From the NCBI RefSeq assembly GCF_019649055.1, contig NW_026570304.1, positions 124,001-188,000 of the forward strand: a stretch of DNA of 64,000 nucleotides. Reading direction: 5' to 3'. Of this stretch, positions 62,633 through 64,000 are shown piece by piece (position 1 is the first letter of the stretch; each line of letters begins with the position of its first letter). Both the position numbers and the translations under genes were made by a program. The notes beneath the pieces were generated by a model that saw nothing but the letters and a program-made list of their open reading frames with translations, searched no databases and was not told the DNA's origin. The stretch is from Paramacrobiotus metropolitanus. Taxonomy: Eukaryota > Tardigrada > Eutardigrada > Parachela > Macrobiotidae.

Positions 62633-63466
62633 GCCTTGTCCGTAATCGTATCACTACCGTGCAGTCGATGAATGCATAATAATTGCAGCGCCCAGCGATA
62701 TACGCTTACTCCTACAGAAAATTCAAATTACTCCTTAATTTAATTTTGATTAAAGGTGTGCTGATGCCTTTGCATTGCTATTTCTTGACTTTTTCTTTAA
62801 ATTTGTAAGCAGGGTTCTGTAGGCGCTGATAATTCACATGTTCCACATTAATTGGTGAATTTAAAGTTTTAAGGCAGATTATTTTATTCAACGGTATAAA
62901 TGTTAGTAATTGTAAGTTTTTTCTGTTTCAAAAACATGATCAAACGGTAGAAAAGCCATAAATTTGTCGATGTGCCGAGATCGGGCATTTGAGGACGCGT
63001 AGCTGAGTGCAATGCGCTGGCCAATGCGGCTACATCAAAGAACGGATATAGCGAACATTTGAGGACACACGCGCGTTCAGTTGCCCTGTAACTGCACTGT
63101 ATGCACCTGCCTATCGCTGAATGAAGGCAGCCTGTAGTGAATGAGTCAGGCATCTTGTTCGGCGAGATTGTACGAGTACTTACAGTGCGGTCGCTGCAGC
63201 AAAACCGTAAGAGTTATTTCCAGTTTAATGATGTTGCGGGAAGAAAGCATCAGTGGTTCACTGAATCCCGTTTTAGACTTTGATAAACCGTCGATTGTTG
63301 AACTCGTGAATGTCCAGTAATCTATTGTAAGTTTGTTACGGCAATGTATCATGTATAATATGCGTGGAACGTTGTGGATGTGGAGATGGACGGTGTGCTG
63401 CAGCATATGGCCACATTGTGGGCCTCCAGAAGAAGTCACAGAGCGTCAGCGACATTGTACTGTACG
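62633..63466. other. Likely 3' flank of the right-edge gene
   Basis: No coding exon is supported. The part near 63470 probably holds the 3' untranslated region of the minus-strand gene that enters from the right. Confidence 0.4.
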
Positions 63467-63774
63467 CTAGCGTCCCGTCTGATCGTAGATTTCGGATGCC
63501 CTAAACAGACGGAAGGTCTTTGACTGCTCCCTTGATCGCAACAGCAGCGCGCGCGCGTTGGAATCGATGTCGAGGTGCTGCTGCACGCAGGACAGAATCT
63601 CCTGTGGAAATACCGATTCCTTGGTTTAAGGGCTGAGATTCAATTGAGCGCTGTTGGTGGATCTGATAACAGGCGGGCAGCGTCGTCGCGAACGGATTCC
63701 CAGCCGACAGATTCGCGATTCGGTGGAAAAGATACTTACAGACTCCTTACCGCGGACCATTTCGTCATGCAAAC
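63467..63774 (-). CDS. 3' end of a gene running off the right edge, unrecognised
   Basis: Exon 63601-63467 follows a good acceptor (tatttccacag) and reads EILSCVQQHLDIDSNARALL, then LRSREQSKTFRLFRASEIYD and a TAG at 63467-63469. A 24-nt piece at 63774-63751 (VCMTKWSA, acceptor ctgcag, donor gtaagg) fits upstream in phase 0. Frames further right are unclear. No family is recognised. The 5' part is either beyond the window or in exons I cannot place. Confidence 0.45.
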
Positions 63775-64000
63775 CTGCAGTGTGCTAGACTACGAATCAG
63801 TCTGCATTGTCGCTGCTGCTCCGAGACGCTGAACCCTATCTCTAGCTGCAATTTGCCAAGATTTTCAGTCAGGATATGTACTGTGTGCGACGGCGCCAGG
63901 TGCTGCCATGATGGGATGAAGATGTGGTAAATACATGCTGTTGTTGAACCATGTTTCTTCTTGAAGCACATGCCGTATTAAAGCGTAATCGTGTTTTGCT

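Noticed and set aside
1-64000. tRNA, rRNA, CRISPR or bacterial operon signals
   Set aside because: No cloverleaf with A and B boxes, no rRNA core and no spaced direct-repeat array was seen. The B-box-like ttcgattcc at about 8723 has no matching acceptor stem or A box.

Overview
The window is nuclear DNA from a small, fairly compact invertebrate genome. Genes are split by short introns (many 43-330 bp, nearly all GT-AG, with acceptors usually ending TTGCAG). Coding exons are clearly GC-richer than introns and intergenic DNA, and several invertebrate transposon types are present. A dynein-arm assembly factor (DNAAF11/LRRC6) implies motile axonemes and so argues against nematodes. A tardigrade or another small ecdysozoan is my best guess, but no marker in the window proves it. 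Most of the supplied reading frames are noise; the real genes were found by joining exons and checking splice phase.

Layout. 1-9.5 kb holds no gene I can support, only hairpins and an inverted repeat. 9.5-11.4 kb (minus) is a cysteine-rich and coiled-coil protein, possibly with a far 5' exon at 13.9 kb that lies head-to-head with DNAAF11 (14.1-17.9 kb, plus). Acid sphingomyelinase (18.2-21.4 kb, minus; nine exons, 588 aa, all metal ligands present) converges on DNAAF11. RTF2 (22.6-24.3 kb, plus; four exons) follows. A single-exon Olig/Beta3-type bHLH factor (29.8-30.4 kb, plus) sits alone in about 9.7 kb of gene-free flank, as is usual for a developmental regulator. A six-exon secreted protein of 216 aa (34.05-35.22 kb, minus) is unrecognised.

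From about 35.8 kb the character changes to mobile DNA and broken genes: a Tc1/mariner-type non-autonomous element (35.86-36.97 kb), a PIF/Harbinger transposase fragment (39.6-39.85 kb), an MFS-transporter remnant with two frame changes (39.9-40.56 kb), a 3.08-kb LTR element without pol (40.83-43.9 kb), a G-run repeat block (44.2-44.7 kb), a sulfotransferase remnant with a nonsense codon (47.3-48.8 kb), a NEMP/TMEM194 remnant with four frame changes (50.8-52.3 kb), and the 3' third of a BK (slo) potassium channel with a premature TGA (52.6-55.0 kb). An intact multi-exon gene with a PTB-like domain follows (56.26-59.4 kb, minus). Its clean frames argue that the neighbouring lesions are real rather than poor sequence. 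A motif-repeat element with 10-bp flanking repeats lies at 61.8-62.6 kb, and the 3' end of one more gene runs off the right edge.

The intact genes have unrelated housekeeping or developmental roles (lysosomal lipid breakdown, replication-fork factor turnover, cilia assembly, transcription); no operon or pathway cluster is visible. The most unusual signals are the row of decayed genes at 39.9-55 kb, two adjacent perfect palindromes at 32.75 kb, and a strong excess of the nuclear-receptor half-site AAAGGTCA across the window.
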